Under the pieces are notes generated by a model. The model was not told the DNA's origin and did not search any database. It saw nothing but the letters and a program-made list of their open reading frames with translations. The translations under genes and the position numbers were made by a program. From the NCBI GenBank assembly GCA_025360185.1, contig JANYCR010000203.1:1-47048 (forward strand): a stretch of 47,048 nucleotides of DNA. The letters are read 5' to 3'. This DNA comes from Leptospiraceae bacterium (GTDB lineage Bacteria; Spirochaetota; Leptospiria; Leptospirales; Leptospiraceae). Positions within the stretch are counted from its first letter, which is position 1. Each line of letters starts with the position of its first letter. Below are positions 31,962 through 41,139 of this stretch, piece by piece.

Positions 31962-33032
31962 CTAAACTTTAGAAAATCGAACGTACTTACCATTAACCTC
32001 ATCCCAGAGATTACAGGTATTAGTAGTCTTAAAATAATGTTTCCAGGTAAATGTTTCTTCTTGAATGTCCTCCGAGTATTTTGATTGATTCAAATCAATT
32101 TGAGCGGCTAATAGCATATAGCTTGGAATTTTAATATTTAGATGATGGGGGATATGGCAATCAATATGAAAATGCAAGGCTGAAATAAAACGAGGCATTT
32201 TATAATTCGTAGTTGATTTAATTTGACCACGATATTGATTCCATTCTTCTTTCGGATAGAAAGACATGTCCTCTGAAGTATGATGTAGAAAAGTATAGAG
32301 CGACATCCAGAACTGAAAAAATAAGGCAGGGATAAACCAGAAATGAAAGATTGCAAAAATACTTCCAGTCGCATAACAAATACTACCCGCTACTATACTT
32401 CCGAGGCCTGCAAGAATAAAATACGAAAATATTACATTTGATTTATGATCTGCTTTAAATTTAGAAGGGGAATAATGATAAACTACGTTATGAATTAAGG
32501 AACCTAGTGGAATAAAAAGTCTTGTTGCCTTATAAGCAAATGCGCGAAATGGGAATTTTCGTTTTAGAGTTTTATATTGATTTACTGTCATCGGTATCCA
32601 TGCATTATCATAGTATACAGTATCCGCCGACGCATAAAGTTCGTTCGTATGTTGGTGGTGCGCTGCATGAGAATATTTCCACGCATAATAAGGATAAAAC
32701 GTTGGGATAAATAGAATATGCCCTAATAAGGAATTAAGTTTTTTATTTCCCGTAAAGGACTCATGAGCACAATCATGCCCGAGAACAAATAGTGACGTAA
32801 ATACAAAACCCATTAGAAACCATGCGACAGGGAATAACACCCAGTATCCTAAACTCCAAGCAAAATAAGAAAATACGCCTGCTAAACTAAATTGTAAAAT
32901 TCCAGAAAATAAAAACAAAGATGCTTTCTTCGAGTTTGGCTGAAAGCATTTTTCCCGAACCACCTTTTTCACTTCACTTAAAGTTGGTTCTTTCTCTGTC
33001 TGTATTTCAAGCGGCTCAAAGACTTGTATCAT
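31962..33032 (-). CDS. Second membrane fatty acid desaturase (omega-6/Delta12-like)
   Basis: From the ATG at 33032, preceded by AAGGAG with suitable spacing, the protein is 356 aa; the frame is also open from 33089. It has the His boxes HDCAHESF, HAAHHQHTN and HIPHH and several membrane helices. The HDCAH box and overall pattern resemble acyl-lipid desaturases of the omega-6 or Delta12 type rather than the first desaturase. It inserts a double bond in membrane acyl chains, using a reductase encoded elsewhere or the one at 30078-31160. It is divergent from a second TetR gene, with two operator-like sites upstream. Confidence 0.9.
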   Translation of the reverse strand: MIQVFEPLEIQTEKEPTLSEVKKVVREKCFQPNSKKASLFLFSGILQFSLAGVFSYFAWSLGYWVLFPVAWFLMGFVFTSLFVLGHDCAHESFTGNKKLNSLLGHILFIPTFYPYYAWKYSHAAHHQHTNELYASADTVYYDNAWIPMTVNQYKTLKRKFPFRAFAYKATRLFIPLGSLIHNVVYHYSPSKFKADHKSNVIFSYFILAGLGSIVAGSICYATGSIFAIFHFWFIPALFFQFWMSLYTFLHHTSEDMSFYPKEEWNQYRGQIKSTTNYKMPRFISALHFHIDCHIPHHLNIKIPSYMLLAAQIDLNQSKYSEDIQEETFTWKHYFKTTNTCNLWDEVNGKYVRFSKV

Positions 33033-33067
33033 ATAATGCTCCTTGCTCTTAAGTTTCACCATATATC

Positions 33068-33108
33068 TAACAGCGTTAAAATAAATCAAACACTATTTAA
33101 TACCGTTA
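33068..33108. promoter_or_regulatory. Paired operator-like sites between the second desaturase and TetR
   Basis: TAACAGCGTTA (33068-33078) and TAATACCGTTA (33098-33108) are two copies of one pattern. They lie within a larger inverted repeat: TATATCTAAC at 33062-33071 is complementary to GTTAGATATA at 33105-33114. They sit between divergent promoters of the desaturase and tetR genes. Binding by the TetR protein at 33194-33841 is inferred. Confidence 0.65.
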
Positions 33109-33193
33109 GATATATAGTATTAAAATTATTCCTCTGGAATGATTTTAGTTGCTCTTAATCCTATCTCGAATTTAAGTTAAAAATAGGAATCCA

Positions 33194-33841
33194 ATGAAAA
33201 AAACCAAACCTCCTGCTAAAAAAAAGCAACGTAGAATCAGAAATAGCTTAAATCGGGCAGAAATCTTATCGGCAGCCTTAAATATCATTCATACTAGCGG
33301 CGTGGAAAGTTTGAGTATGCGAACAATCGCAAAGCATTTGAATTGTAGTGTTGCAAGCCCCTATGCACATTTTAAAAACCAAGAAGAAATTATTCAGGCT
33401 CTACTTTACAATGGCGAACAAAAATTAACAGCTGATTTGAATTTAGCACGGGCTTCCTCCAAAAATCCATTTGAACAGATCACGGCTATTGCCCATACCT
33501 ATTGGCAATTCTCCCTTGAAAACAAAGGCTTACACAAATTAATGTTTAGCTCGGGCGGAGGACTTCATAAAAAACTGTTTCCCGCACCTAGTAGCTACCG
33601 AGTTTTCCTAACTACCGTTCGAGATGGATTAAAAAAAGAGTTTAGTGAAATGCCTAGACCCAGGTATAACTCCATAGCAAGGACAATGTGGGCATGGATG
33701 TATGGGTTATTGGTATTACAGATGACAGAAATTTTAAATCGTGAGAAGCTCAAACAAGATCCTGTCGAAGAAGGCATGCTTGTTTTTAAAACCCTTTTCC
33801 GAAATGCCATCGACGAAGAAAAAACTAAAAACAAAAAATAA
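33194..33841 (+). CDS. TetR/AcrR-family regulator
   Basis: The protein is 215 aa. A very basic N-terminal extension (KKTKPPAKKKQRRIRN) precedes the HTH, with LSMRTIAKHLNCSVASPYAHFKNQEEII at about residues 40-67. The C-terminal domain contains AHTYWQFSLENKGLHKLMF, typical of the TetR_C (WHG) group. AGGAA precedes the ATG. It is divergent from the second desaturase, with an inverted-repeat pair between them, so it most likely represses that gene and itself. The inducing ligand is unknown; an acyl-CoA or fatty acid is a guess from context. Confidence 0.87.
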   Translation: MKKTKPPAKKKQRRIRNSLNRAEILSAALNIIHTSGVESLSMRTIAKHLNCSVASPYAHFKNQEEIIQALLYNGEQKLTADLNLARASSKNPFEQITAIAHTYWQFSLENKGLHKLMFSSGGGLHKKLFPAPSSYRVFLTTVRDGLKKEFSEMPRPRYNSIARTMWAWMYGLLVLQMTEILNREKLKQDPVEEGMLVFKTLFRNAIDEEKTKNKK

Positions 33842-33899
33842 TTTCTTTCTAAAATTTATTACATGACATTCTAAGAAAATCATGCTTTTTAGTCGCTGA

Positions 33900-36161
33900 A
33901 TGTTTAAAAAAATTTATTTAAAACTCACTCTCAGGCTTGAAACATTTACCCACGCTGTTCCCCTGCCGTTTGCCATTTACTTTTCCGTAGTGACCGGCTC
34001 AGGCTCTTATCTTTCTAAAGATGAAATGCTTATTGTTGCCCTTGCGGGTTCTATCAACGCCACTGCCTTAATTATTATGGGTTGTGTATGGAGATGGTTT
34101 TATTTAAAAAAACTTCTAAGCGAAATTAAATCTATGTATACTGATTCTATTTCCACTGAAGAAAAAATCCAGATCAAACTGAAGCTTTTAAAATACCCTT
34201 TCATCGAAGCGCGGATAATCGTTCTTCGCTGGTTAACTGGAATTATCGGCTCTCACTTATTTATCATCCTGGTTGCAGGTTTAAGACCAGGACTTCACCT
34301 AACAGCGCCTTTCCTCTTTTTTATGATTACACCCATTTCCTATACTGCTTACTACTTCATTAGTGAAAACGTAATCAGAATTATCTTCAAGCTAAGAAAA
34401 GTAAAACAGATTGAAATCGGAATCGAACAAATTCCCCAATTCAATTCTTTCCAGCGAATCATCCTCTCGATGATTGGTATTACTATTATGCCCGTAATCG
34501 TTTTAGGCTATATGCTCTTTGGAATTAAGACTGGACTTGTAAAATTAGATGACCCAACTCTACACTTAATTATCATGAGTGTTTTATTTCCTGTTCCCGT
34601 AATCATCGTAGGATACGTAGTCGCAAAAACATTTCGAAATGGCATCATGGGAATTAATGAAGACTTAAATCAACTGGGTAAAGGGAATTTTTCAATAGTC
34701 AGTATGCCTACCTCTTCTGACGACTTCGGGCTACAAGCGCATAACCTCAATCAAATCATTAAAAAATTAAAATCTATGTACAGCGAAATTTCCGATCTAA
34801 ATGTGAATCTAGAACACAAAGTCCATCTTCGCACAGAGCAACTAAATTTATCTCTCCAAAAAGTAGAATCACTTAAAGTCCAACAGGATGGAGATTATTA
34901 TCTTACAAGCCTCTTACTACGTCCTCTCGGTCAAAATCTTGCCATTAGTAAAAATTTTGATTTTTCTTTTTTTGTTAAACAAAAAAAGAAGTTTGAATTT
35001 AGAGGAAAGCATAACGAGATTGGTGGGGATATCTGTGTTACCCACACAATTCAGTTACAGGGAAAAACCTTCCATGTTTTTTTAAACGGTGACGCAATGG
35101 GAAAATCCATCCAGGGTGCCGGCGGCTCACTCATATTAGGCTCTGTATTTCAGTCCATCATAGAAAGAACATTATTATCCCCTTTGCTCTCAGAACAATC
35201 CCCCGAAATCTGGCTCAAAAATGCGTTCATCGAAATGCACAAAATCTTCGAAAGTTTCAGTGGATCAATGCTCGTTTCCATTGTAATAGGACTTTTAGAT
35301 GACGCAAATGGATTTATATATTATATGAATGCAGAACATCCTCCGACCATTTTATACCGGGACGGAAAGGCTCTCTACATAGAAGAAGAATCTTTCTTCC
35401 GAAAATTAGGAACTCTCCAAATTAATACTGGCATCTTCATTCAAACATTCCAAATGTTACATGGCGATACTCTTTTGATTGGATCCGATGGAAGAGATGA
35501 TATAAGAATTGTAGATGAAACGCAGGTTGCAAACATCAACTCTAATCCTAACAGAATCTTGCAGATTATTGAAGCGGAGAATTGCGATTTGCCCAAAATC
35601 TATGAATCACTTCAAGCCTATGGAGAGATTACAGATGATTTATCCCTACTTAAGATTCACTTTCATAGAGATCCGAGTAAACAGAGAGAAAATCACCCAG
35701 ATGTAAATAGTATTTTAGAGATTACTGAAAAAACTTTTCAAGCCAAACAATATGGTCAAGCGATAGAATTTTTAGTTTCTAAGACGAATGAGTTTCCCGA
35801 CGAGAGTATTTTATTAAAACACCTCTCTTATCTCTATGCCAGGGTGAATAAATTCAATATGGCAATTATGACAGGCATTCGCTACATCGAAGATGCCCCA
35901 TCCGATTCAGATTTTTTTTATCACCTCTCTACTTATTATAAAATGATAGCAGATCATTCATGGGGGATTGAAATAGGAGAGCGCGTTCGGCTAAGAGAAC
36001 CACAAAATCTAAAAAATCTTTTAAATTTATCGGAACTTTATTCACTCAGCCAAAATTATAAACGCGCCGAAGAATTGTTGCAGTATTATTTAAAGCTCGA
36101 CCCGGAAAATCAAAATGCCATGCATTTAATGGAAGTAATAAAAAAAAGAAAATCAGTTTAA
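33900..36161 (+). CDS. Membrane SpoIIE/PP2C-type phosphatase with C-terminal TPRs
   Basis: The protein is 753 aa. About six membrane helices lie in the first 245 residues, followed by a HAMP-like linker and a coiled stretch (LNVNLEHKVHLRTEQLNLSLQKVESL, about 300-325). The SpoIIE domain shows NEIGGDICV, FLNGDAMGKSIQGAGG and LIGSDGRDD and ends at EITDDLSLL. The C-terminal 140 residues have TPR-like helix pairs (YGQAIEFL, YARVNKFNMAIM, YKRAEELLQYYLKLDPEN). The acidic residues of the PP2C metal site are present. Such proteins dephosphorylate anti-sigma antagonists or similar Ser/Thr targets; the partner here is unknown. Confidence 0.88.
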   Translation: MFKKIYLKLTLRLETFTHAVPLPFAIYFSVVTGSGSYLSKDEMLIVALAGSINATALIIMGCVWRWFYLKKLLSEIKSMYTDSISTEEKIQIKLKLLKYPFIEARIIVLRWLTGIIGSHLFIILVAGLRPGLHLTAPFLFFMITPISYTAYYFISENVIRIIFKLRKVKQIEIGIEQIPQFNSFQRIILSMIGITIMPVIVLGYMLFGIKTGLVKLDDPTLHLIIMSVLFPVPVIIVGYVVAKTFRNGIMGINEDLNQLGKGNFSIVSMPTSSDDFGLQAHNLNQIIKKLKSMYSEISDLNVNLEHKVHLRTEQLNLSLQKVESLKVQQDGDYYLTSLLLRPLGQNLAISKNFDFSFFVKQKKKFEFRGKHNEIGGDICVTHTIQLQGKTFHVFLNGDAMGKSIQGAGGSLILGSVFQSIIERTLLSPLLSEQSPEIWLKNAFIEMHKIFESFSGSMLVSIVIGLLDDANGFIYYMNAEHPPTILYRDGKALYIEEESFFRKLGTLQINTGIFIQTFQMLHGDTLLIGSDGRDDIRIVDETQVANINSNPNRILQIIEAENCDLPKIYESLQAYGEITDDLSLLKIHFHRDPSKQRENHPDVNSILEITEKTFQAKQYGQAIEFLVSKTNEFPDESILLKHLSYLYARVNKFNMAIMTGIRYIEDAPSDSDFFYHLSTYYKMIADHSWGIEIGERVRLREPQNLKNLLNLSELYSLSQNYKRAEELLQYYLKLDPENQNAMHLMEVIKKRKSV

Positions 36162-36167
36162 ATAAAG

Positions 36168-36881
36168 TTATTCGCTAAATAAAAGCAGTAGTTGGTATGC
36201 TAATACTAGAAATAATATAATCGTACTTCGCCTAACGGTTGATTCACTAAATCCACCTCTCGTTCTCTTCTCTGAGAATTGAACCAAAAAGAAAATGGAA
36301 TTCACAGTGAGAATAAGAAAGAAAAACTGTATATCTAAATACTTTAAATAAAAAAAAGTAAAACCTAGAAAGGCTGGAATGAAAAACCAAAATGCCTGAA
36401 TGCATTGACTCTTCCAATCAAATACAAAAAGCTCTACTTTCAAATTCGTATGCTGCTCTATCTCCCTTTGAAATTCTTCAGGCTCGAGAAGATTTAAAAT
36501 TGGCTCAAATGTTTTTCCTTCAAAAATTAAAAAGCGTTCGAATCCCCGGTATTTATCTCTTTCAATTTTATTCACTCGTTTTAAATTAATAGAAGTACAT
36601 TTTCCTGTTCCAGTATACCATTGCAGTATATTATTGTTAATCTCTAGATAATTATTCTTTAAAATGGAAATTTGTCTTTTGAAGTTTTGATTTAGAAATA
36701 ACGCAATGCCAGCAAGGACAATAAAACAAAGTCCCAGGTAATTTAGAATACTTTCTTTCGGTGCACTCCACACTGTCCAGGAAAGTAATACCAGGTTAAT
36801 CAGAAAAATAGCAATCGTTCTAAGTATTAATCTTTTCTTATAGAGTTCTAAGTTAATTGGAAATAGTTTCAGGTTACTCAA
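36168..36881 (-). CDS. Membrane protein of unknown function, PH-like middle
   Basis: The protein is 237 aa. Two membrane helices lie at about 20-65 and two more at about 160-200, with a further hydrophobic C-terminus. Between them is a soluble stretch (ILQWYTGTGKCTSINLKRVNKIERDKYRGFERFLIFEGKTF) whose strand pattern is like small PH-type domains of bacterial membrane proteins. No family was recognised with confidence. It is the last gene of the six-gene minus-strand operon, 2 bp after the GerMN-like gene. Confidence 0.7.
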   Translation of the reverse strand: MSNLKLFPINLELYKKRLILRTIAIFLINLVLLSWTVWSAPKESILNYLGLCFIVLAGIALFLNQNFKRQISILKNNYLEINNNILQWYTGTGKCTSINLKRVNKIERDKYRGFERFLIFEGKTFEPILNLLEPEEFQREIEQHTNLKVELFVFDWKSQCIQAFWFFIPAFLGFTFFYLKYLDIQFFFLILTVNSIFFLVQFSEKRTRGGFSESTVRRSTIILFLVLAYQLLLLFSE

Positions 36882-36883
36882 GA

Positions 36884-37660
36884 TTAGTTTCGCTTTTTTA
36901 CTTCCGTCAGCTTATACTCCAGTCCTGCAAAATCCTTAGAATATCCATTGAGTCTAAATTCAATTGTTTCTATCGTAGAGAAATTTTCGAAAATGGTTTT
37001 TTCCAATGCGCTTAGGGCGGTATTCAATACCTTAACACGGGCAGATTGCAGCTCTTCTATTTTTTTCTTTTCAACTGCTTCTTCTTCTCTATTTTGTTTG
37101 TCATAGAGGCTATCTTCATTTACTTCTAATTTTATTTTAATGGAAGATATTTCTTTTTGAATACTCTCTTCGTTCAAATCAATAATAAGTTTTTTATCTG
37201 AATCTAATAGCCAGAATGCGATGATAGGACTTCTCAGGTCAGGAAGTTTTTTCGGAAATACATTTTCTTCCGTGCTATCGATTAGGTCTTCATAAGGAGG
37301 CTGGCTCAATTCCCCTACTATGATATTCAGGTTTTTCTTTAAATCATTATCCGCCAGTAGTACTTTACGTTTAGATTTTAACAGGTTAGTCTTTCCATCA
37401 GAAACATAGAGGGTAACATTCGTTCGCCCATCTCGACTCGGCAAATCATATAAGGTAAAAGGAATCAAAAGGCTAAGCGGATTTTTTCCAACTAAGATGA
37501 ATACAATGAAAAATAAAATCGCGAAGGAGGAAGAAAGAAAGAGAAAACGAAATTGGTTACTTTTTGTTTCACCAGTAGCTTCTAAAAAAATTTTTGAGAA
37601 TAAATCCCTTAAAAATACCCTGCCAGCCTTTAAGCCAGATTTAATTTTTTGCCATAACAT
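36884..37660 (-). CDS. Membrane-anchored GerMN-like protein
   Basis: Read from the ATG at 37660 with AAGGA upstream, the protein is 258 aa; a TTG at 37681 would add seven residues. One membrane helix (about 40-60) is followed by an extracytoplasmic domain with the GerMN pattern: TNVTLYVSDGKTNLLKSKRKV, then a helix, then AFWLLDSDKKLIIDLNEE. A long charged coiled coil (KQNREEEAVEKKKIEELQSA) follows. GerMN domains are found beside amidases and in spore-germination proteins and may bind peptidoglycan. Here it overlaps the 3' end of an amidase gene by 20 bp, which supports a cell-wall role. Confidence 0.7.
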   Translation of the reverse strand: MLWQKIKSGLKAGRVFLRDLFSKIFLEATGETKSNQFRFLFLSSSFAILFFIVFILVGKNPLSLLIPFTLYDLPSRDGRTNVTLYVSDGKTNLLKSKRKVLLADNDLKKNLNIIVGELSQPPYEDLIDSTEENVFPKKLPDLRSPIIAFWLLDSDKKLIIDLNEESIQKEISSIKIKLEVNEDSLYDKQNREEEAVEKKKIEELQSARVKVLNTALSALEKTIFENFSTIETIEFRLNGYSKDFAGLEYKLTEVKKRN

Positions 37661-38750
37661 AATTTTTAATTCCTTCTGCAATTCCCTCTGCCAATTTTAA
37701 TTGAACAGTTTTTTCTTCGAGCATTTTTACATCCTGTGGGTGACTGATAAACCCAAGCTCAATTAAAACTGCCGGCATCATGCTTCCTCTTAAAACCTGG
37801 TAATTATTTTTCTTCACGCCTCTACTTGCAATTTTAGAATCAAGTGATTGTTTGAGTGTGGAGTCGATTGCTTTTGCGAGAAGTATACTCCTACGCTGAA
37901 TCACAGACGATAGCATTCCACTTTGAATATATTGCACTTTTGGATCTCGCCTAATATCGATCAGTTGGTTTGACAAGATTGAACTCTCACGAGTTGTTTC
38001 AATAGGTCCACTTTGGGCAAGATAATAGACTTCATAACCATGTGGACTTTTTTCTGGGGTCGGGGTAGAATTGCAATGGAGGCTAATGAATATTGTATCC
38101 TTACTCGACTGCAATTTTTTATTTGCAATCTTTGCCCTGTCTTCAAGAGGCACGTATATATCTTTTTTTCGAGTAAATTTAATTTTTAAATTCGGAAATT
38201 TTTTCTTAATGTATCGCTTTATCATTCTAGCAATTTTCAATGTATAATTTTTTTCGTATTCGCCATTAACCGCTGTTGCGCCTGGATCTTTTCCACCATG
38301 ACCTGCGTCAATAATCAAATGACGAAGTCCAATTTCTTCCGGTTGGACAATTACTCTTTGGTATAAGTTTAAAGTCAATTTGTCTTCTGTAAATTTATAG
38401 GAAACCTCAGAATCAATGAGGTAAATGAAGATTGCCTCTACCATTTCTCGCGGTAAATACAAATCCCTACCCATATAGAGGATAGGCTTCGTTAGACTCT
38501 CAATATTATTTCTGTGAATAAAATAGGCGGAATCTACTCGAAACTTAAACTCAGTGCTCTTTTTAAAACGAATTTCACCAACCAAAATCACCATATCGAG
38601 TTTATATTGCAAACCCGGTAGTCTTTTCTTTAATTCTTCAAAACGAATATAACCCTTTTCTAATGGAATCGTATCAGCATTTACTGATGCAATTCCAAAT
38701 AAAAAAAGAATACTGACTATCGCCCAAAAAGTGATTTTATTTTTTTCCAA
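37641..38750 (-). CDS. N-acetylmuramoyl-L-alanine amidase
   Basis: The protein is 369 aa. A TTG start gives a good signal peptide (MEKNKITFWAIVSILFLFGIASVNA); no ATG fits. An N-terminal beta-rich domain (about 30-130) resembles AMIN or the copper amine oxidase N-terminal type. The Amidase_3 domain shows LIIDAGHGGKDPGA (His151), NGEYEKNYTL (Glu166 or nearby), ISLHCNS (His225) and AVLIELGFISHPQD (Glu331), the full zinc and catalytic set. It cleaves the bond between muramic acid and the stem peptide in the periplasm, for example in cell separation. It overlaps the helicase gene by 34 bp. Confidence 0.92.
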   Translation of the reverse strand: MEKNKITFWAIVSILFLFGIASVNADTIPLEKGYIRFEELKKRLPGLQYKLDMVILVGEIRFKKSTEFKFRVDSAYFIHRNNIESLTKPILYMGRDLYLPREMVEAIFIYLIDSEVSYKFTEDKLTLNLYQRVIVQPEEIGLRHLIIDAGHGGKDPGATAVNGEYEKNYTLKIARMIKRYIKKKFPNLKIKFTRKKDIYVPLEDRAKIANKKLQSSKDTIFISLHCNSTPTPEKSPHGYEVYYLAQSGPIETTRESSILSNQLIDIRRDPKVQYIQSGMLSSVIQRRSILLAKAIDSTLKQSLDSKIASRGVKKNNYQVLRGSMMPAVLIELGFISHPQDVKMLEEKTVQLKLAEGIAEGIKNYVMAKN

Positions 38751-40345
38751 ATTGATGCCGGTTTCTTCACATCGTTTTGATTTGCTTCATTGATATCAAA
38801 TAAATTTCGTTTAGACTTATCATAGTTTTGTGCTTTTGGCTCGTACGGTTTATTTGGTGTTACTCTAGTGACTTTTTCTTTATGTTGTGCATGGGTCTCT
38901 TTTTTAGAAGGATGTGTTTGCACTGTTTTCAATTTTTCCGAGCCCAAAAAAGAATCAGCTTTCTGTAAATAAAGCTTAGCTTCTTCTAATGGATTAATAG
39001 CCTCTTTCATAAAGTTATTTGGCTTACTCTTCTTATATTTATCATCTCTGGGTCTTTCAGTTTTTGGTTTCTCATCTTTATATCGGTCATCTTTATTGCG
39101 TTTCGTAGGAAAAGAATTTTTCCCTTTATAATTCGAATTTCGATTCGGCTTATTTTGATTTGCTGGTGCAGCCTCACGTAACTTCTCACCTACGAATGCA
39201 GTAAACTCACCTTCTGGAAATTTCAGGAAAGTTTCCTCTACTTGAATTGTGCTCAATTTATCTCCTAGGAATTTTTCAATTTTCTCTAGCTCCGCATAAT
39301 CTCTTTCGGAACAAAAGCTTACAGACCTCCCCTTTTTTCCAGCACGTGCAGTTCTGCCAATTCGATGCACATAATTTTCAGTATCCATCGGCAAATCATA
39401 ATTATACACAACTTTAATATTATCGACATCGATCCCACGGGATGCAACGTCAGTTGCTACCATGTATTTGTATTTGCCAAATTTAAAGTCCTTTAGAAGC
39501 CTGACTCTTTTCTTTTGGTCAAGAAGAGAAGAAATTCCAGTCGCAGGAATTCCAAATTTAGAAAGTCTATGCACAATTTCAGGAACCATTACTTTTAGAT
39601 TTGTAAAAATAATTCCAAGTCCCTCTTCCGTATCCTGTAAAATCATATTCACAAGGTAAGGGAGTTTTTCATCTCTTCCTAAATGAATTAGCTTTTGATC
39701 AATATTATCCGTAACTACTTTATCTGATTCAATAGAAACCTCAACCGGGTCTCTCAAATATTCAGAGGCAAGGCGTATCACATAATAAGAAAGGGTTGCA
39801 GAAAAAAGCATAACCTGCTTATTATCAGGGCATTTTTTCATTACGTAGCGGATATCCTTGATAAACCCCATGTCGAACATCCTATCCGCTTCATCTAATA
39901 CAAAAAAACTAATATTAGAAAGGGAAAGCTTTCCTGATTTGATATGATCGATGAGTCTACCAGGAGTTGCAACGATGATTTCGGTTTTATCTTCAATGTC
40001 CTGCAATTGTTCTTTGTAATCAGTGCCACCGATAAAGCTTGCTACTTTTTTGTCGGAGTATTTAAGTAGTCTCTTTGCTTCCTCGCAAATTTGCATTACG
40101 AGTTCGCGAGTGGGAGCAAGAATAAGAGCAACAGGTCCAACAGGATTTTCATTCAGAATTTTATTCACAATGGGAATTAAAAAAGCCAACGTCTTTCCTG
40201 TTCCAGTTTGTGCAAGTCCTGTGATGTCTCTTCCTTCTAATCCGAATGGAATAGATTTTTCTTGAATGGGGGTTAGTTCTACGTAGCCTATCTCTTTAAA
40301 GACTCGTAGCATACTTTCGTGGATGTTTAGTTCATCAAATTTCAT
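38717..40345 (-). CDS. DEAD-box ATP-dependent RNA helicase
   Basis: The protein is 542 aa. All core motifs are visible: Q motif LTPIQEKSIP (24-33), Walker A AQTGTGKT (45-52), APTREL, TPGR, DEAD (151-154), SAT (182-184), and HRIGRTARAGK in the second RecA domain. From about residue 395 a long, Lys/Asn/Asp-rich tail follows and is probably disordered and RNA-binding, as in RhlE- and CsdA-like helicases. It unwinds short RNA duplexes in ribosome assembly or RNA decay. Its coupling in one operon with an amidase is unusual. The gene starts 2 bp after the methyltransferase gene ends. Confidence 0.93.
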   Translation of the reverse strand: MKFDELNIHESMLRVFKEIGYVELTPIQEKSIPFGLEGRDITGLAQTGTGKTLAFLIPIVNKILNENPVGPVALILAPTRELVMQICEEAKRLLKYSDKKVASFIGGTDYKEQLQDIEDKTEIIVATPGRLIDHIKSGKLSLSNISFFVLDEADRMFDMGFIKDIRYVMKKCPDNKQVMLFSATLSYYVIRLASEYLRDPVEVSIESDKVVTDNIDQKLIHLGRDEKLPYLVNMILQDTEEGLGIIFTNLKVMVPEIVHRLSKFGIPATGISSLLDQKKRVRLLKDFKFGKYKYMVATDVASRGIDVDNIKVVYNYDLPMDTENYVHRIGRTARAGKKGRSVSFCSERDYAELEKIEKFLGDKLSTIQVEETFLKFPEGEFTAFVGEKLREAAPANQNKPNRNSNYKGKNSFPTKRNKDDRYKDEKPKTERPRDDKYKKSKPNNFMKEAINPLEEAKLYLQKADSFLGSEKLKTVQTHPSKKETHAQHKEKVTRVTPNKPYEPKAQNYDKSKRNLFDINEANQNDVKKPASIWKKIKSLFGR

Positions 40346-40347
40346 AG

Positions 40348-41136
40348 TTATCTTCTTTTTGCAAGTATTTGTATTGTATCCCCGTAAGAAGTGAGCCGGG
40401 CGAGTGAATTGTAAAAAATTTTAAATGGAAACCTGCCCCTAATTCCTCTATCTCGAGAAACATGAAAGGACATGGGCTCACAGTATAAAACTTTAGCCTC
40501 AAAGTATTGAAACACTTTTTTTAGGGATAATGGTGAGTAATCTGCGAAGTGATCTTCTGGATGAGTCTTGAACCATTCGTCTGAGTTAGTAGAAAAAGTT
40601 GGTCCGTATATAGAAGGCAGAGCGAGAAATATAAATCCACCTTCATTTAAAAGAGAGAAAATTTTCGTTAAAACTTTTTCCTGGTCAGGGAAATGTTCGA
40701 TTACAAAAAAAGCAGTGATGCAATCAAACTTTGCATCTGTATTATAATCGAGAAAGGAAATAGACTCAGCGTCTAATCCCAGTTGTTCCCTGGAGTAGTT
40801 TACTTCTGATTCGGAAATCTCGATGCCTTTTGTTTTGTAGCCGATTTTTTTTGCCTCATCTAGAAAGAAGCCGGCCGCAGAGCCGATTTCTAGTAGATTT
40901 GTTTTCTTGGATTTGTTAAATCTTTCAAGAATTTGCAAACGTCTTTTTGCTAAAGAACGAAGAGATGCTTCATCTTCGTAGTAAGTTTTTTTGTATTGAG
41001 CTTTGTATTCATCCAAAAAGTAAGAGTTCGAATAGCTCCTAGACTTTGCCGGAATATAAAAACAAGCCCCTGTATTTTCACAGTATCTATAGTATTCTGG
41101 GAATTTAGGATGGGCTGTAATTTTAAATAAACTCAT
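40348..41136 (-). CDS. SAM-dependent methyltransferase (Methyltransf_23 type)
   Basis: The protein is 262 aa. The Rossmann-like core has motif I LLEIGSAAGFFLDEAKKIG (about 81-99), GIEISESEVNYS as the acidic loop, and FDCITAFFVIEHFPD as motif II. It ends with a GGFIFLALPS strand. The N-terminus (PKFPEYYRYCENTGACFYIPAKSRSYSNS) has two Cys and looks like a shortened version of the zinc-binding start of this family. The substrate is unknown; such enzymes often modify sugars or lipids. It lies within a tight operon: 3 bp after the MgtC gene and 2 bp before the helicase gene. Confidence 0.85.
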   Translation of the reverse strand: MSLFKITAHPKFPEYYRYCENTGACFYIPAKSRSYSNSYFLDEYKAQYKKTYYEDEASLRSLAKRRLQILERFNKSKKTNLLEIGSAAGFFLDEAKKIGYKTKGIEISESEVNYSREQLGLDAESISFLDYNTDAKFDCITAFFVIEHFPDQEKVLTKIFSLLNEGGFIFLALPSIYGPTFSTNSDEWFKTHPEDHFADYSPLSLKKVFQYFEAKVLYCEPMSFHVSRDRGIRGRFPFKIFYNSLARLTSYGDTIQILAKRR

Positions 41137-41139
41137 TCG

